A stretch of 64,000 nt of DNA from Nansenia antarctica (GCA_963989245.1 OZ022354.1:1144501-1208500); one strand, 5' to 3'; shown: positions 53,001-63,968, counted from the first letter of the stretch. Made by a program: numbers and translations. Notes: generated by a model not told the origin, from the letters alone.

Positions 53001-53381
53001 GACAATTTGATGGCAGCTACTAGATTGAAATCAAGTGCAATACTGAAACACAACTGTGAACATTTCAAACCTGCAAACTGCGACACTTTAAATGAATGTG
53101 CAATAACACTATGTGCAATATGACAACCCTCGGGTACATAAGGTTCAGAGATAGGAAATGTTAGAATATTTATAGCATAGCATAGAGTACAGCACAGTGT
53201 TTTATTTGTATAGTATAGTATAGTGGATAGTGTACATAGCCTTTATTTATGTAAACCAGCTCTTTTCCCTTCTTTTTTTTTTTTTTTTTTTCCTAGCACG
53301 AGGGGAGCCCCCCCTCCTAAATTTCGTTGTATGGTACCTGTACTATATCAATGACAATAAAGACCATTCATTCATTCATTC
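50019..53381 (+). mobile_element. L2/CR1-like LINE, nearly full-length copy 3
   Basis: Begins in a GC-rich 5' region (cctacaagatggcagcgcgc), continues with an N-terminal frame 50,041-50,349 of basic, ORF1-like or linker sequence, then endonuclease and RT, and ends caatgacaataaagacc(attc)n. About 3.36 kb, the longest copy here. Frame shifts make it inactive: one between 50,349 and 50,382, an 11-bp deletion near 52,071 and a one-base gain in the G run at 52,326. Confidence 0.88.
50382..52978 (+). pseudogene. L2 endonuclease-RT polyprotein, frame-shifted
   Basis: AP endonuclease: SNVRSLANKMDEL, ILTETWLNDSI, AGDFNHADL and SDHVS catalytic blocks in residues 1-215. RT: KASGPDGVLGRV, YRPVALTPIIMKC, FVDFSSAFNTIL, then a shift; GSPQGCVLSP and FADDT are read in a second frame (52,036-52,338) and the C-terminal third in a third frame (52,292-52,978), ending AIQALNTGKT. 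All three frames are needed to cover the domain. Confidence 0.88.
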
Positions 53382-55050
53382 AAATGTATAATATGTAACT
53401 TAACCATAAACATTCGAATAACAGACTTACAGGAATTAGGTGGACAGCTTAATAGACAACCACCGTAACATGAACGTCTGAAACTAATCAACAAATAAAA
53501 TGGCCGACTCCTAAGTGAGCCGGCCAGCATAACAAGCGAGATACTGCCACCTAGTGGACGGCGGTATACCCTTCAGAAACGATCAAATCTCTACGTCGTG
53601 TTTTCGACTTGCGTATGCAAATCACCTACTGGTTATGCAGTTATTACAGGCATGTGAGACGCTCTGCCTACTGTCATTCATGCAAGTGGCTCGTAATAAA
53701 ATTAACGATGTTGTTATCAGCCGAGAAAATTAGTTTAATTCCACATTTAAAGGGAACTATTGTTTATGATTGTATTTCAGTCTTCCTTTATATCCCTCCG
53801 GAGCTGTCTATCTCTCTTCAACATGCCTATATATAAGCACTATAATAATTTAATATAATATAGGATATATGATATAACACTATAGTGCGCTCCACAACGG
53901 ACCTTGCCCGGCCACGGGCTAAATGATACTGGATTTCGAGTTGAGTCAGGATGAGGGGGAATGGCATCCCCCCTGAAATGAAAACAGTCCAAATCATCCC
54001 CCTTCTAAAACTGCCATCCCCCCTTTCCATCCCTTATGTCATTTTATCAATGAACGTGGTATTACTGCCCTCTCCCGCTTCCAGACGCACGCCTACCCTA
54101 TAATATAGTATTAACGCCCTGTGATAGCGGCTCAAATAGTGTAAGTGAAAGTGGCTTGTAATCAAATTAACGATGTTGTTATCAGCCGAGAAAATGAGTT
54201 TAATTCAAGATTTAAAGGGAACTGATGTTTATGATTGTATTTCAGTCTTCCTTTATATTCCTCCAGAGCTGTCAAGGCAACGCCATCTCCCCTTCAACAT
54301 GCCTAATGCGCTAAATTATACTGGATTTTTCTCAGGTGTCTCCGGTGTCTGGGAGTGAGCAGCCATATTTTCAATGTCACCTGATAAGAATAAGACCATT
54401 ATATTATTACAGTATAAGCATTTGCTGGTTAGTTGTCATCAGCACTGACGTTGAGGGGGGATGAGGGGGGATGGTTCCCCCCTGAAATAAAAAAGGTAAA
54501 AATCATCCCCCTTCTAAAACTGGCATCCCCCCTTTCCATCGCTTATGTCATTTTATCAATGAACGTGGTATTACTGCTATTTCAACATTTCGTTTTGCGC
54601 ATATTGAGTAAAATACTGTAGGTGAGGGGGCACGCACACGTGCAATGACATTTTTACCACCAAGTCACTGACACTGAAGTCACTGACACTGAGGAGATGC
54701 TAAAATTGTCCTCATATGATAAAATCCACCACCTCCCCTGATTTTCTTTTACAACTTGAGTACTGAGTATAAGCATGTGCCTGGTTAGTTGTCATGATCA
54801 AACGTTACAAATGCAACTTACCGAGAAGCCACCCTTCTCTGCCCTCTCCCGCTCCCTTGGCTCTATAATTGAGCCGCTATCACAGGGCGTAAATACAAAG
54901 CTCATTCTCAAGTATATTTGGTATTTATAGAAGGAAGCACGTATGCAATTTTAAACAAGCGCAGCCCGTTTTATAAATAATGCTTACGTCCGTTTAGAAA
55001 AATGTGCAAGTCAAAGATGACGTTCAAGTACTTTTTTATAAATGAGGCCC

Positions 55051-55639
55051 ACAGTCAACGTAAATTTAAACCTTCATTTTCAATCAAGCACAGATTGTCT
55101 CATGGATGCAAAACATGCACAAGTATCAGTTCAGTTCACTTAGGATTAGGAGACAAGGAATGAAAGCGTCTTATGACCTGACTGACCCCATACAACATAG
55201 ATTTAACCCACTAACTGACAAATATTTCCAGAACACTCACCACCTCTAGTGCCAAGTGTTTTATGTGGTATTTACCTAGAAACAATACTTTGACCATTCA
55301 CCATTGGCACTAAATTAGTTACTAGTATTAGTTAGTAGACTGGTGTAAGGGTCCAAGCTTACACAAATCCTATGCATTCAAATCTATGTGGAGGAGTCCA
55401 AACTTCCGGAGAAGGGTGGAGAATTGGGACACAGGCTTGATGAGGCTACCACTTGGAGCCCGTTCAGGAAGGTGCAACGTTACTAAACAGTCAGATAGAA
55501 ATGTCTTGTGTAGAGCCGGTATGAGTGTCAGTTAAGTCATGTTAACATGTGAACGTTCTCACAAAACACACCTCTGGTTTCACCTGAAGTAGTCAAGATG
55601 TACAGTATGGAAGAACACTGATGATGTTGAGACACGAAT
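55051..55639. other. Intergenic, nothing recognised
   Basis: Between the MITE cluster and the next LTR. No frame, RNA gene or repeat structure seen. Confidence 0.45.
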
Positions 55640-55813
55640 TGTTGTGTACCTACTGTGGTTAGTAGGCTACTCAAATAAACACGGAGAAACGGACTGTAGT
55701 TTACTAGCTTCTTTACTTGGAGTAATGACAACGTTACATTGCATGTCACGTCCTACATAGGAATGCTGGGAGGTACGTCCAACAGGTACGTAATAACGTA
55801 GTGACGTAACGTA

Positions 55814-56002
55814 TGTCGTGTTTTGTAAGTAAACGCGTGAGACAACTGTTAACTATATACCACGTACTTTATTAACCATCCAGTTCCACCATTCATTCCA
55901 CTCTGCCCGCTTTCCCACTGCGCATGCTCTGCCCTGTATCCCCAACTCATTCCCATTGGTCTACAGCATAAGCGTCACACCATATATTAACATAACACCA
56001 CA
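55814..56002 (-). repeat. 3' LTR of gypsy element 2
   Basis: 189 bp. On the - strand TGTGGTGTTATGTTAATATA at the start, ending AAAACACGACA. Same sequence as 60,416-60,604 by eye. Confidence 0.94.
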
Positions 56003-56308
56003 TCTCCCCTTTCTAGAGACAAAGGGTAGACTGCCTTTGCCTCGTCAGACCTTAGAGGATTATTCTGCCTCTTTTGTTGTAAAGGTCTGTCCCTGTGTAA
56101 ATCCTGAACATACGTTACTATAGCGGTTTGATCCATAAATCTCAAAACTAACAGGGCTACTAAAAGTGCTCAAACTAGACCCCATCCAACGTAACATGGA
56201 ATAACTTTTCCTTAAATACAACAGTAACATTACCCATATACTCCTTTTTTTTTTTTTTTTTTTTTTTTAGGGTAAACACTTATACAAACACTTGTCCACA
56301 TTTCTCAG

Positions 56309-59300
56309 TTACATGTCAAACCTCCTAGGTTTAACCACTGCTCTCCCCCCCCTTGTTCTGAGCGTGGGAGTCTCTGCAGGTGGGGCCTGTGTTCCGACTG
56401 CAGGTGACATGGGAGCCTGCCCAGGGGTCGGGTCTGGGGCCGGCTCCGGGGCTTGTTGCTGCGGCGGGGAGCCCCTGTCTTGTGTAGGTGTGTTTAGGGG
56501 TATCAGATGCTGTCGGTTGCGTCTCACCACCCCCTGGGGCAGGCCCACCAGGTAGGACCTCGGAGTAGAGTGGTTTCGGAGCACAGTTCCCGACGTCTTA
56601 GCATCCGTGACCCATACCTGCTCTCCCGAAGACAGGTCACAGAGGGGTCTTGCACGGTGTCGCCGGTTGTAGTTTACCGCATCCGACCTCCCTTTCACCT
56701 CCTCTTTCTGCGCGAACGCGTCGCTGTCCGGCAGTGTAGGGACCAGTCGAGAGGGCAGCACTGGCACCGTGGTGCGCAGACGTCGGCCCATGAGGAGCTG
56801 GGCCGGGCTGTACCCACTCTGAAGGGGTGTGGCTCGGTAGGCGAGTAGAGCCAGGTAGGGGTCGCTCGCTTTTTTCAGGAGGTTTTTCATAGTCTGGACT
56901 GCCCTTTCTGCTTCACCATTACTCTGTGGAAACCTTGGGCTGCTGGTGATGTGTCTGAACCCGTACGCAGCAGCAAAGGAGGTGAAGGCTTGACCAGAAA
57001 ACTGAGGCCCATTATCTGACATCAGGACCTCCGGGATGCCATGGCGGGCAAACATGGACTTCAGATGTACAATAATGTCAGTGGACCTGGTGTGAGACAA
57101 TTGGGCAATCTCAACATACCTGGAGAAGTAATCGACGACGAGTAGGTATGTGTCTTTTCCCAGGACGAACAGGTCGGCCCCCAACTTCTGCCATGGTCTT
57201 TCAGGGCACTCTGACGGCATGAGAGGTTCTCTGGGATTCTGTCGCTCCTGAATGCATGCCCTGCAATTGAGCACCATTTCATTTACCTGTTGGCTGAGTC
57301 CAGGCCACCACACAGACTGGCGGGCACGCTCCTTGCACTTCACAACACCTTGGTGTCCTTCGTGTAGTCTGGCCAGCACGTCGTTCCTCATTACTGAAGG
57401 TATCACCAGTCGTGTGCCTTTCAGCAGTAGACCGTCTTCCACTGTGAGCGTAGCTTGCTCCCGCCAGTAGCTCTTCAGCACAGGTTCCTGGCTTGCGTGG
57501 TCAGGCCATCCCTCTGTGCACAGCATCATAACACGTGAGCAGACACTGTCAGCATTTAGCTCCTTCCTCAGGTTTTCCATATATGAGGCACCAACGGGTA
57601 GATTGTCCATTACACAGTCCACATATATATTGGTGCTCTCCATTAGCTCCTCTTCTGATGTAGACCTGGATCTTGTCACTGGGGAGCGCGACAGCGTGTC
57701 TGCTGTCCAGAGTGATTTTCCTGGCACGTGCACGATAGAATATGAGTAGCGCATCAACCGCATCCTGAAACGCTGGATTCTTGGCGGCAGAAGATCCAGG
57801 GCTTGGCCTCCCAGTAAGCTGAGAAGGGGTTTATGGTCGGTCTCCAGGCAGAAGTGTTTTCCTATGAGGAAATCCTGGAACCGTTCGCAGGCCCATGTGA
57901 GGCCCAGGGCCTCCTTCTCGATCTGTGCGTATCGTTGTTCTGTGGGAGTGAGGGACCGAGACGCGTAAGCCACAGGCTTCCATTCAACCCCCCACCTCTG
58001 GAGCAGAACACCTCCCAAGCCGAACGACGATGCGTCGGCTGACACTTTGGTGTCTCTCTTTTGATCATAGACCGCCAGCACTGGAGGAGAGGACAGGGCT
58101 TCCTTCAGTGTTCTGAATGCTGTCACCTGGGCCACGTCCCAGGCCCAGCTGTTTCTTTTCGAGAGAAGGTCACGGAGCGGCTTGTCCTTTTCTGCTAACT
58201 GGGGAATGAATTTTCCCAGTTGATTGACCATTCCAAGAAAGCTTCGCAGCTCGCTGACGTTTGCGGGCTCCTTCATCTCCATGATGGCCTCCGTCTTCCT
58301 CGGATCTGGGCGGACCCCTGTAGCCGTGACGATCTGGCCCAGGAAGACCACCTCACTCTTTGAGAGTTCACATTTGTCCATATTCAGGGTGATGTGGGCC
58401 CTTTCCACCCTTTGCAGTACTGCGTGGAGTCGAGTATCGTGCTCTTCCTGATCCCGCCCCCACACCAGCAGGTCATCGATGTGGCATATCACACCTTCCA
58501 GCCCCTCGGTTACCTCCGCCATCATGCACTGAAAATGTTCAGGTGCTGAGGCAATTCCGAAAGGAAGGCGGTTGAAATGAAACCTTCCGAATGGGGTGAT
58601 GAACGTAGTGTACTTGGCTGATTCTGCTGCAAGTGGAACCTGCCAAAACCCCATGTTTGCGTCCAGTTTACTGAAAACCTTTGCTCCGGCAAGCATCCCG
58701 AGGCTCTGCTCTATCGACGGCAGAATGTACTTCTCCCTGCATACAAACTCGTTCAAGCCGGTCAGATCCACACATAGACGCACTGATTTACCGTCCTTTT
58801 TGGGGACGACCACCATGGCGGCGCACCAGTCGGTTGGCTCTTCCACGCGGCTGATGACACCCAGGTTCTCCATGCGCTGGAGCTCATCTCTGACTTTCCC
58901 CATCATAGGCAGCGGAATCCTCCTGGGGGTTTTCAAGGAAAATGGCACAGCACCCGGTTTGAGTTTTATGGTGTATGCTTGTTGTACCTCACCCAGGCCA
59001 CTGCACAGCTTGGGGTAGGTCGTCTTGAGGGTCTCCATGTCTATGCTGTTGACACGGAGGAGTAAGCCCAGGGCTACGATGGCTGGCCTCCCAAGCAAAG
59101 GCGTGCTCAGGTTATTCACCACATAGACCTTCTCCGTGGTCTGCATGCCTCCTCTCCCCAGCTGCAGCTTAGTGAACCCTGCCACGTCCAGCGGCATTCG
59201 TCCTGGACCAAACAAAGGTTTCTCTGCTTTGTGGAGAATGGGTGGCTGTGTGTTAGAAAACATGTTAGCAAAAACAGCCTGTGACACAACAGTGACATCG

Positions 59301-60355
59301 GCTCCAGTATCGAGCTTGAAGGTGACCTGTTTTCCCATCACTTCTATTTCTACAATCCATGGATCAGCCTCTGACGTCACAGAACCAAGGAACCAGCCCT
59401 CCACCTCTTCTTCAATACCGTGCACAGCTTTACCTGCAAGGCACACACGCTTGTAGTGACCCATTTTTCCACAGGAGTGACACTTCACCTCGTTGGCAGG
59501 ACACTCCAGCTTGGGGTGTGGCGCGCCACCACATTTGTAGCACTGGGAGCTGCTCTGGCTGCTGTGTGCCTTTGCTCCAAAGCTCTTATACATGTTAGGT
59601 TTGGGCTTTTCCTTTGGCCTCCCTTTAAACACTCTGTCTACAGAGCTGACGTCCATCTGCACTGCACTACTGCTGCTGTCACTCCTCAGTGTGCTTTGCT
59701 GCTTTTTGATCTCCTCTGATTGTCTCGCCATGTTGATAGCTTTTTCTAAGTCCAAGTCTTTTTCCATTTGCATGCGTTCTGAGAGCCGCAAGTCTGCCAG
59801 CCCTACCACTAACCTATCCCTGATCAGTTCATCATGCAATTGTCCATAATTGCAGTGCTCTGCCAATGCATACAAGGCAGTGACAAATGCATCCACGGTC
59901 TCATTTGCTTCCTGTTTGCGCATGTTAAATCGCGCACGTTCGTACACAATGTTCTTTTTCACTACAAAGAAGGATTGAAAGCCATCCCTCACTTTACTGT
60001 ACAGATGCAGGTCTCCCTCGCTGAGTTTCAAACCCCTCAAAACATCGTCGGCCTCATCTCCCATACAATAAATCAAAGTGTTCACCTGATTGTCATCAGA
60101 GCTGGCGGCTAGATTGCTTGCCTGTCGGAACCTCTCAAATCTCCGTATCCACTTTGTCCACTCGAGCGGCTTAGAAAAATCAAAAGGCTCCGGCGGCTGA
60201 ATGTTGAACGTCGCATTTGTAGTAGCCATTCTGCTAGCTTCCTCTTCCTCTTGCGGCACGTTGTCGTTAGCCAGCTGCTCGCCTTCTTGTCCGCTAGCCA
60301 GCTCGCCGTCACTGTTAGCCAGCTCCTCTTCAGCATGTAACGTGGAATCGCTCAT
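56309..60355 (-). CDS. Gag-Pol polyprotein of gypsy element 2 (1348 aa)
   Basis: One frame with no stop between Gag and Pol. Gag: acidic start, capsid-like region (residues about 50-220), then two CX2CX4HX4C zinc knuckles CYKCGGAPHPKLEC and CHSCGKMGHYKRVC (about 268-310). Protease LDTGADVTVV near 348. RT with FSKLDANMGFWQVPL and active site HIDDLL near 627. RNase H VSADASSFGLGGVLL to TDHKPLLSLLGG. Integrase zinc-binding HEGHQG...CRAC near 1000, core DYFSRYVEIA, SDNGPQFSG near 1115, QSNGEAERAVQTM. All catalytic acids are present. A fused single frame means Gag:Pol ratio cannot be set by a frameshift here. Confidence 0.95.
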   Translation of the reverse strand: MSDSTLHAEEELANSDGELASGQEGEQLANDNVPQEEEEASRMATTNATFNIQPPEPFDFSKPLEWTKWIRRFERFRQASNLAASSDDNQVNTLIYCMGDEADDVLRGLKLSEGDLHLYSKVRDGFQSFFVVKKNIVYERARFNMRKQEANETVDAFVTALYALAEHCNYGQLHDELIRDRLVVGLADLRLSERMQMEKDLDLEKAINMARQSEEIKKQQSTLRSDSSSSAVQMDVSSVDRVFKGRPKEKPKPNMYKSFGAKAHSSQSSSQCYKCGGAPHPKLECPANEVKCHSCGKMGHYKRVCLAGKAVHGIEEEVEGWFLGSVTSEADPWIVEIEVMGKQVTFKLDTGADVTVVSQAVFANMFSNTQPPILHKAEKPLFGPGRMPLDVAGFTKLQLGRGGMQTTEKVYVVNNLSTPLLGRPAIVALGLLLRVNSIDMETLKTTYPKLCSGLGEVQQAYTIKLKPGAVPFSLKTPRRIPLPMMGKVRDELQRMENLGVISRVEEPTDWCAAMVVVPKKDGKSVRLCVDLTGLNEFVCREKYILPSIEQSLGMLAGAKVFSKLDANMGFWQVPLAAESAKYTTFITPFGRFHFNRLPFGIASAPEHFQCMMAEVTEGLEGVICHIDDLLVWGRDQEEHDTRLHAVLQRVERAHITLNMDKCELSKSEVVFLGQIVTATGVRPDPRKTEAIMEMKEPANVSELRSFLGMVNQLGKFIPQLAEKDKPLRDLLSKRNSWAWDVAQVTAFRTLKEALSSPPVLAVYDQKRDTKVSADASSFGLGGVLLQRWGVEWKPVAYASRSLTPTEQRYAQIEKEALGLTWACERFQDFLIGKHFCLETDHKPLLSLLGGQALDLLPPRIQRFRMRLMRYSYSIVHVPGKSLWTADTLSRSPVTRSRSTSEEELMESTNIYVDCVMDNLPVGASYMENLRKELNADSVCSRVMMLCTEGWPDHASQEPVLKSYWREQATLTVEDGLLLKGTRLVIPSVMRNDVLARLHEGHQGVVKCKERARQSVWWPGLSQQVNEMVLNCRACIQERQNPREPLMPSECPERPWQKLGADLFVLGKDTYLLVVDYFSRYVEIAQLSHTRSTDIIVHLKSMFARHGIPEVLMSDNGPQFSGQAFTSFAAAYGFRHITSSPRFPQSNGEAERAVQTMKNLLKKASDPYLALLAYRATPLQSGYSPAQLLMGRRLRTTVPVLPSRLVPTLPDSDAFAQKEEVKGRSDAVNYNRRHRARPLCDLSSGEQVWVTDAKTSGTVLRNHSTPRSYLVGLPQGVVRRNRQHLIPLNTPTQDRGSPPQQQAPEPAPDPTPGQAPMSPAVGTQAPPAETPTLRTRGGRAVVKPRRFDM

Positions 60356-60415
60356 ACAGCCTGTCGATTAGGCACATCTCTGTACTGATTTAGTTCAACA
60401 GCACTTCTGACACCA

Positions 60416-60604
60416 TGTCGTGTTTTGTAAGTAAACGCGTGAGACAACTGTTAACTATATACCACGTACTTTATTAACCATCCAGTTCCACCATTCATTC
60501 CACTCTGCCCGCTTTCCCACTGCGCATGCTCTGCCCTGTATCCCCAACTCATTCCCATTGGTCTACAGCATAAGCGTCACACCATATATTAACATAACAC
60601 CACA
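60416..60604 (-). repeat. 5' LTR of gypsy element 2
   Basis: 189 bp. Followed on the - strand directly by the primer-binding site TGGTGTCAGAAGTGCTG and, 61 nt after the LTR, the Gag-Pol start codon. Confidence 0.94.
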
Positions 60605-60779
60605 ACGTACTCAGGCCAGGTAGAATAAACAATGCTAGAGCAATAGATGCAAACCCAAATACTCTACAACTCCTCCCCTTCTAGATAACAACAACATTAA
60701 CACCATAGCATTTACTAGGTTGAACATAACTAACAATACCCTTGCTTTAAACGGATAACTAAACACACTAGTGTCTTAT

Positions 60780-61784
60780 TCAGAGAGATAGTTTGTCTGG
60801 AGGTCTGTGGGTGCGTGTTGGATAACGTCTCTCCTCCGGGGGTGTGACCCCCGGGCTCGCACCACCAGCAGGGAGACCCAGGCGTGGGGTCAGGGGCCGA
60901 CCAGGGCTAGGCAGACACCCCGTTACACGGTCGGAGGTCGGCAGGCCCAGGCTCTCCTGAGCAGTGTTGGAGGTAGGCAGGCTCAGGCTCTCCTGAGCAG
61001 CGGTGATACGTGCAGCAGGATCCACCACCTCTTCTGCAGTGCGTACCTCTGACCTCCGTAGTTGGTCAAGGTGGCGTCGCCAGACAGTGTCAGGAGCTAC
61101 TTCTACAGTGTAGGACAAGGGCCCTTGTCTTTCTTTGATTATGCCGGGCACCCACTTGTGTTCTCCACGGTAATCCCTGGCCAGCACAGTCTGTCCAATC
61201 TCTAGTTGACGTGTTTCCCTGTCGTGCGCCCTTAGACCCTGTCTGATCTGCCGATCCATTACAGTCCGCCGCAGATTTGGCTTAAGCAAGTCCAGTCTTG
61301 AGCGTAACCCACGTCCCAGGAACAGCATGGCGGGTGTCCGGTTGGTAGTAGCGTGAGTGGCGTTACGGTAGGCAAACAGGACATTGGCCAGCTTCTGACG
61401 TAGAGAGAGAGAGGCATCTGCCATAGCTCGCAGACCTTGTTTTAGGGTTTGTACGAACCTCTCGGCGAGCCCGTTGGTAGCCGGATGATAGGGGGCTGAT
61501 GTTATGTGGCGAATTCCATTGAGCTTCAGGAACATCTGGAATTCATTAGCCGTGAATTGAGGACCATTGTCACTCACCAACTGTTCGGGGATACCAGTTC
61601 TTGCAAAGAGGCTTCTCAACACGTCGATCGTGTGGGCTGTTGTCGTGGAGCTCATGGTGAACACTTCTGGCCACTTTGAACATGCATCGACCACCACTAG
61701 GAATGTTGTCCCCATGAATGGACCGGCGAAATCGGGTCTAGTGGATAGTGAGTTGGACTTGTGATCGGAAGGTTGTGAGTTCAA
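60780..61784 (-). pseudogene. Integrase C-terminal part of gypsy element 3
   Basis: From DFAGPFMGTTFLVVVDACSK through LVSDNGPQFTANEF and HPATNGLAERFVQTLKQGL to the chromodomain-less tail ending RRYPTRTHRPPDKLSL. The first residues of the frame come from the SINE. Together with the end of the 61,906-63,588 frame it formed one integrase before the SINE inserted. Confidence 0.85.
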
Positions 61785-61939
61785 ATCACGCCTGAAGCCA
61801 CACCACTACTAGTGTGCCCTTGGGTAAGGCACTTAGCCCTCAGTTACTCCAGGGGGAATGTCCCTGTAATTCGTAATTGTAAGTCGCTTTGGATAAAAGC
61901 GTCTGCTAAATGGCAAAATTAATTAAATTTAAAAAATAA
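61734..61939 (+). mobile_element. tRNA-derived SINE in the integrase gene
   Basis: tRNA-like head with box A-type tagtggatagtgagt and box B-type gagttcaaatcac, body, then gtcgctttggataaaagcgt and ctgctaaatgg tail and an A-rich end. Flanked by AAATC on both sides (61729-61733, 61940-61944). The tail is shared with the fragment at 420-495. It is on the opposite strand to the host element. Confidence 0.88.
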
Positions 61940-63588
61940 AAATCAATGTGGATACGTTGCCATGGGGATGCAGGCCATTCCCAGGCATGGAGAGGTGCAA
62001 CTGTCGGCTCATTCTGTACACGCTGGCAGCCAGAGCAATGCATGGCGAGCTGTTCTATCTGTTGGTCAATCCCCGGCCACCAGACGTAGCTCCTGGCGAG
62101 TGCTTTCATCTTCACCACTCCCAGATGGCCACTGTGTAGCTCTTCCAGCACCCTGGACCTGAGCTTGGTGGGGATGACGATCCTCATTCCCCACATAAGG
62201 CATCCAGAGTCAATGGTGAGCTCGTCCCTACGTCGGTAATAGGGAGTGAGGGGAGACCCTTCGTGGGTTGTCCAGCCAGTCTGCGTTGCTCTGTACACTT
62301 GTGAGAGAGTTGCATCTTTCCGGGTCTCTCTCTCAATCATTTCCGCCGTCACCGGGAGGCTTTCGAGTTGCATGAGTGTGAACATCTCCACCGGTTCCTT
62401 GTCCCCCTTTGTCGTTGTTGCTGTGTCAAGTGGCAGCCGGGACAACCCGTCTGCGTTGGCGTGTTGCAGTGTTCTCTTGAATTCGATCTTGTACCGGTGC
62501 CCTCCTAGGAACAGGGCCCAGCGTTGCATCCGTGCTGCAGCTGTCACGGGAATCGCCTTCTGGGGGTTGAATATCGAGACCAGCGGTTGATGGTCAGTCA
62601 CCAGGATGAACTCCCTGCCGTACAGGTACTGGTTAAACCGTTTTACGCCCCAGACCAGGCCCAACGCCTCCTTGTCTATTTGAGAGTAATTCTTCTCGGC
62701 CGGGGCCAGGGAGCGTGAGGCGAATGCTATTGGTCTTTCGGTCCCATCCCGCATCACATGTGACATAACGGCTCCTATACCATACGGCGAAGCGTCGCAT
62801 GCTAACTTCACAGGCAAGGAGGGGTCGTAGTGTGTGAGTACTCTCTCCGATGTCACAAGCTTCTTCACTTCCTGGAAGGCCTGTTCACATTCTGTGGTCC
62901 ATTTCCATTTCCGTTCTGCCTGAAGTAGTTGGTTCAACGGGTAGAGCACCGTGGACAGGTTAGGCATGAACCGGTTGTAGTAGTTGATGAATCCGAGAAA
63001 CGACCTCAGCTGCTGTACATCCTGTGGCTGAGGAGCCTCCATGACGGCCTCGATTTTCTCTTTGCATCTATGCAAGCCCTGTGCATCGATGGTGTGGCCA
63101 CAGTATGTGATACATGATTTAAAAAACTCACACTTGTCACGTCTGGCCCGGAGTCCGTAGTCTTGAAGTCTCTGTAAGACCTTCTGGAGGTTCTCCAGGT
63201 GTTCGTTATCGTTGGCCCCCGTCACAATGATATCATCTAAGTAGCACTGTGTGCCTGGAATCCCTTTTAACACCTGATCCATGGCTCGCTGCCATATGGC
63301 CGGGGCAGAGGCCACTCCGAAGACCAGCCTGTTGTATCGGTACAGGCCTTTCAAAGTGTTTATCGTCAGGAACATCTTTGAGTCTTCTTCTATCTCCATC
63401 TGTAGATAGGCTTCAGCCAGGTCCACCTTGGTGAACCGTTTTCCACCGGCCAGGTTTGCGAAGATGTCCTCAATCCTGGGTAATGGATATTGTTCTGCTT
63501 GTAGCACAGGATTGATGGTGATCTTGAAGTCTCCACACAGCCTCACTGCCCTGACTTCTTTGCTACTGGGACAACGGATGTGGCCCAT
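61906..63588 (-). pseudogene. RT-RNase H-integrase N-part of gypsy element 3
   Basis: RT: LCGDFKITINPVL, FTKVDLAEAYLQM, LVFGVASAPAIWQ, active site CYLDDIIVTG. RNase H: KLACDASPYGIGAV, ASRSLAPAEKNYSQIDKEAL, TDHQPLVSIF. Integrase zinc-binding HSGHLGVVKMK...CSGC, then WQRIHIDF where the SINE breaks it. The last residues of the frame are SINE-encoded. Confidence 0.9.
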
Positions 63589-63968
63589 GGACTCCAGTCT
63601 ACCTTGGACAGGATCCCATCAGCTTCCAGGCGGTCCAGCTCAGCTTCCACTTTCTGTCGTATGGCGTATGGAACTGGGCGTGCTTTGTGGAAACGTGGGT
63701 TGGCTCCGTCTTGGAGAATGATTTTTCCCTTGATGTGTTTTAACGTCCCGATGCCGTCTTGGAATACAGGCGCTGCGGCATCCAAGACTTTCTCCAGTTT
63801 CACCTCTGTGGACTTGTGAGTGGGGTTTGGCGCCACCTGCAGGCTCTTAATGGATTTCCAGTCCAGCTGCAGCTTCCTCAGCCAGTCTCGCCCCCACAAC
63901 GCTGGTCCTCCTCTTCTTACGACGTACAAGTCCAAAATGCGTTGTTGACCATTGTGTTGTACATCCAC
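63543..63968 (-). pseudogene. Protease-RT linker of gypsy element 3 (frame-shifted)
   Basis: Codes DLYVVRRGGPALWGRDWL and KARPVPYAIRQKVEAELDRL then WSPWATSVVPVAKKSG, the region just before the RT fingers. The frame ends near 63,545 and the next RT block continues in the frame of 61,906-63,588, so a small indel lies here. The protease active site is outside the window. Confidence 0.85.

Larger units (their letters stand above)
45106..53575 (-). mobile_element. Ty3/gypsy element 1 with L2 inserted in its 5' LTR
   Basis: LTRs run TGAAG...CTTCA (+ strand 45,106-45,474 and 49,838-53,575), flanked by a 5-bp duplication GAAAC (45101-45105, 53576-53580). A G-rich polypurine tract (GGGGGGGA on the - strand) abuts the 3' LTR at 45,475. 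Coding: damaged gag region 49,160-49,819 and intact pol 45,520-49,179. The 5' LTR (right side) is split by an L2 at about 50,019-53,381. Gene order PR-RT-RH-INT is that of Ty3/gypsy. Confidence 0.93.
49838..53575 (-). repeat. 5' LTR of gypsy element 1, split by L2
   Basis: LTR parts 49,838 to about 50,016 and 53,382-53,575 rejoin to match the left LTR. The break is at ggtaaa/aatgtataatatg. Confidence 0.92.
44986..55050 (+). mobile_element. Harbinger-like MITE, copy B, split by a gypsy element
   Basis: Starts GGGCCTCATTTATAGAACGT, is interrupted by the Ty3/gypsy element at 45,106-53,575, resumes at 53,581 and ends TTTATAAATGAGGCCC. A segment starting near gtggcttgtaatcaaattaac appears twice (about 53,686 and 54,151), so this copy also carries an internal duplication. 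Confidence 0.75.
55814..60604 (-). mobile_element. Ty3/gypsy element 2, complete and apparently young
   Basis: Two 189-bp LTRs (55,814-56,002 and 60,416-60,604) that I read as identical, TG...CA ends, perfect 5-bp duplication ACGTA (55809-55813, 60605-60609), polypurine tract AAAGGGGAGA next to the 3' LTR, a primer-binding site starting TGGTGTCAGAAGTG directly after the 5' LTR (- strand), and one uninterrupted 1,348-codon frame. All parts of a retrotransposon are present. Which tRNA primes it I cannot say. Confidence 0.95.
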
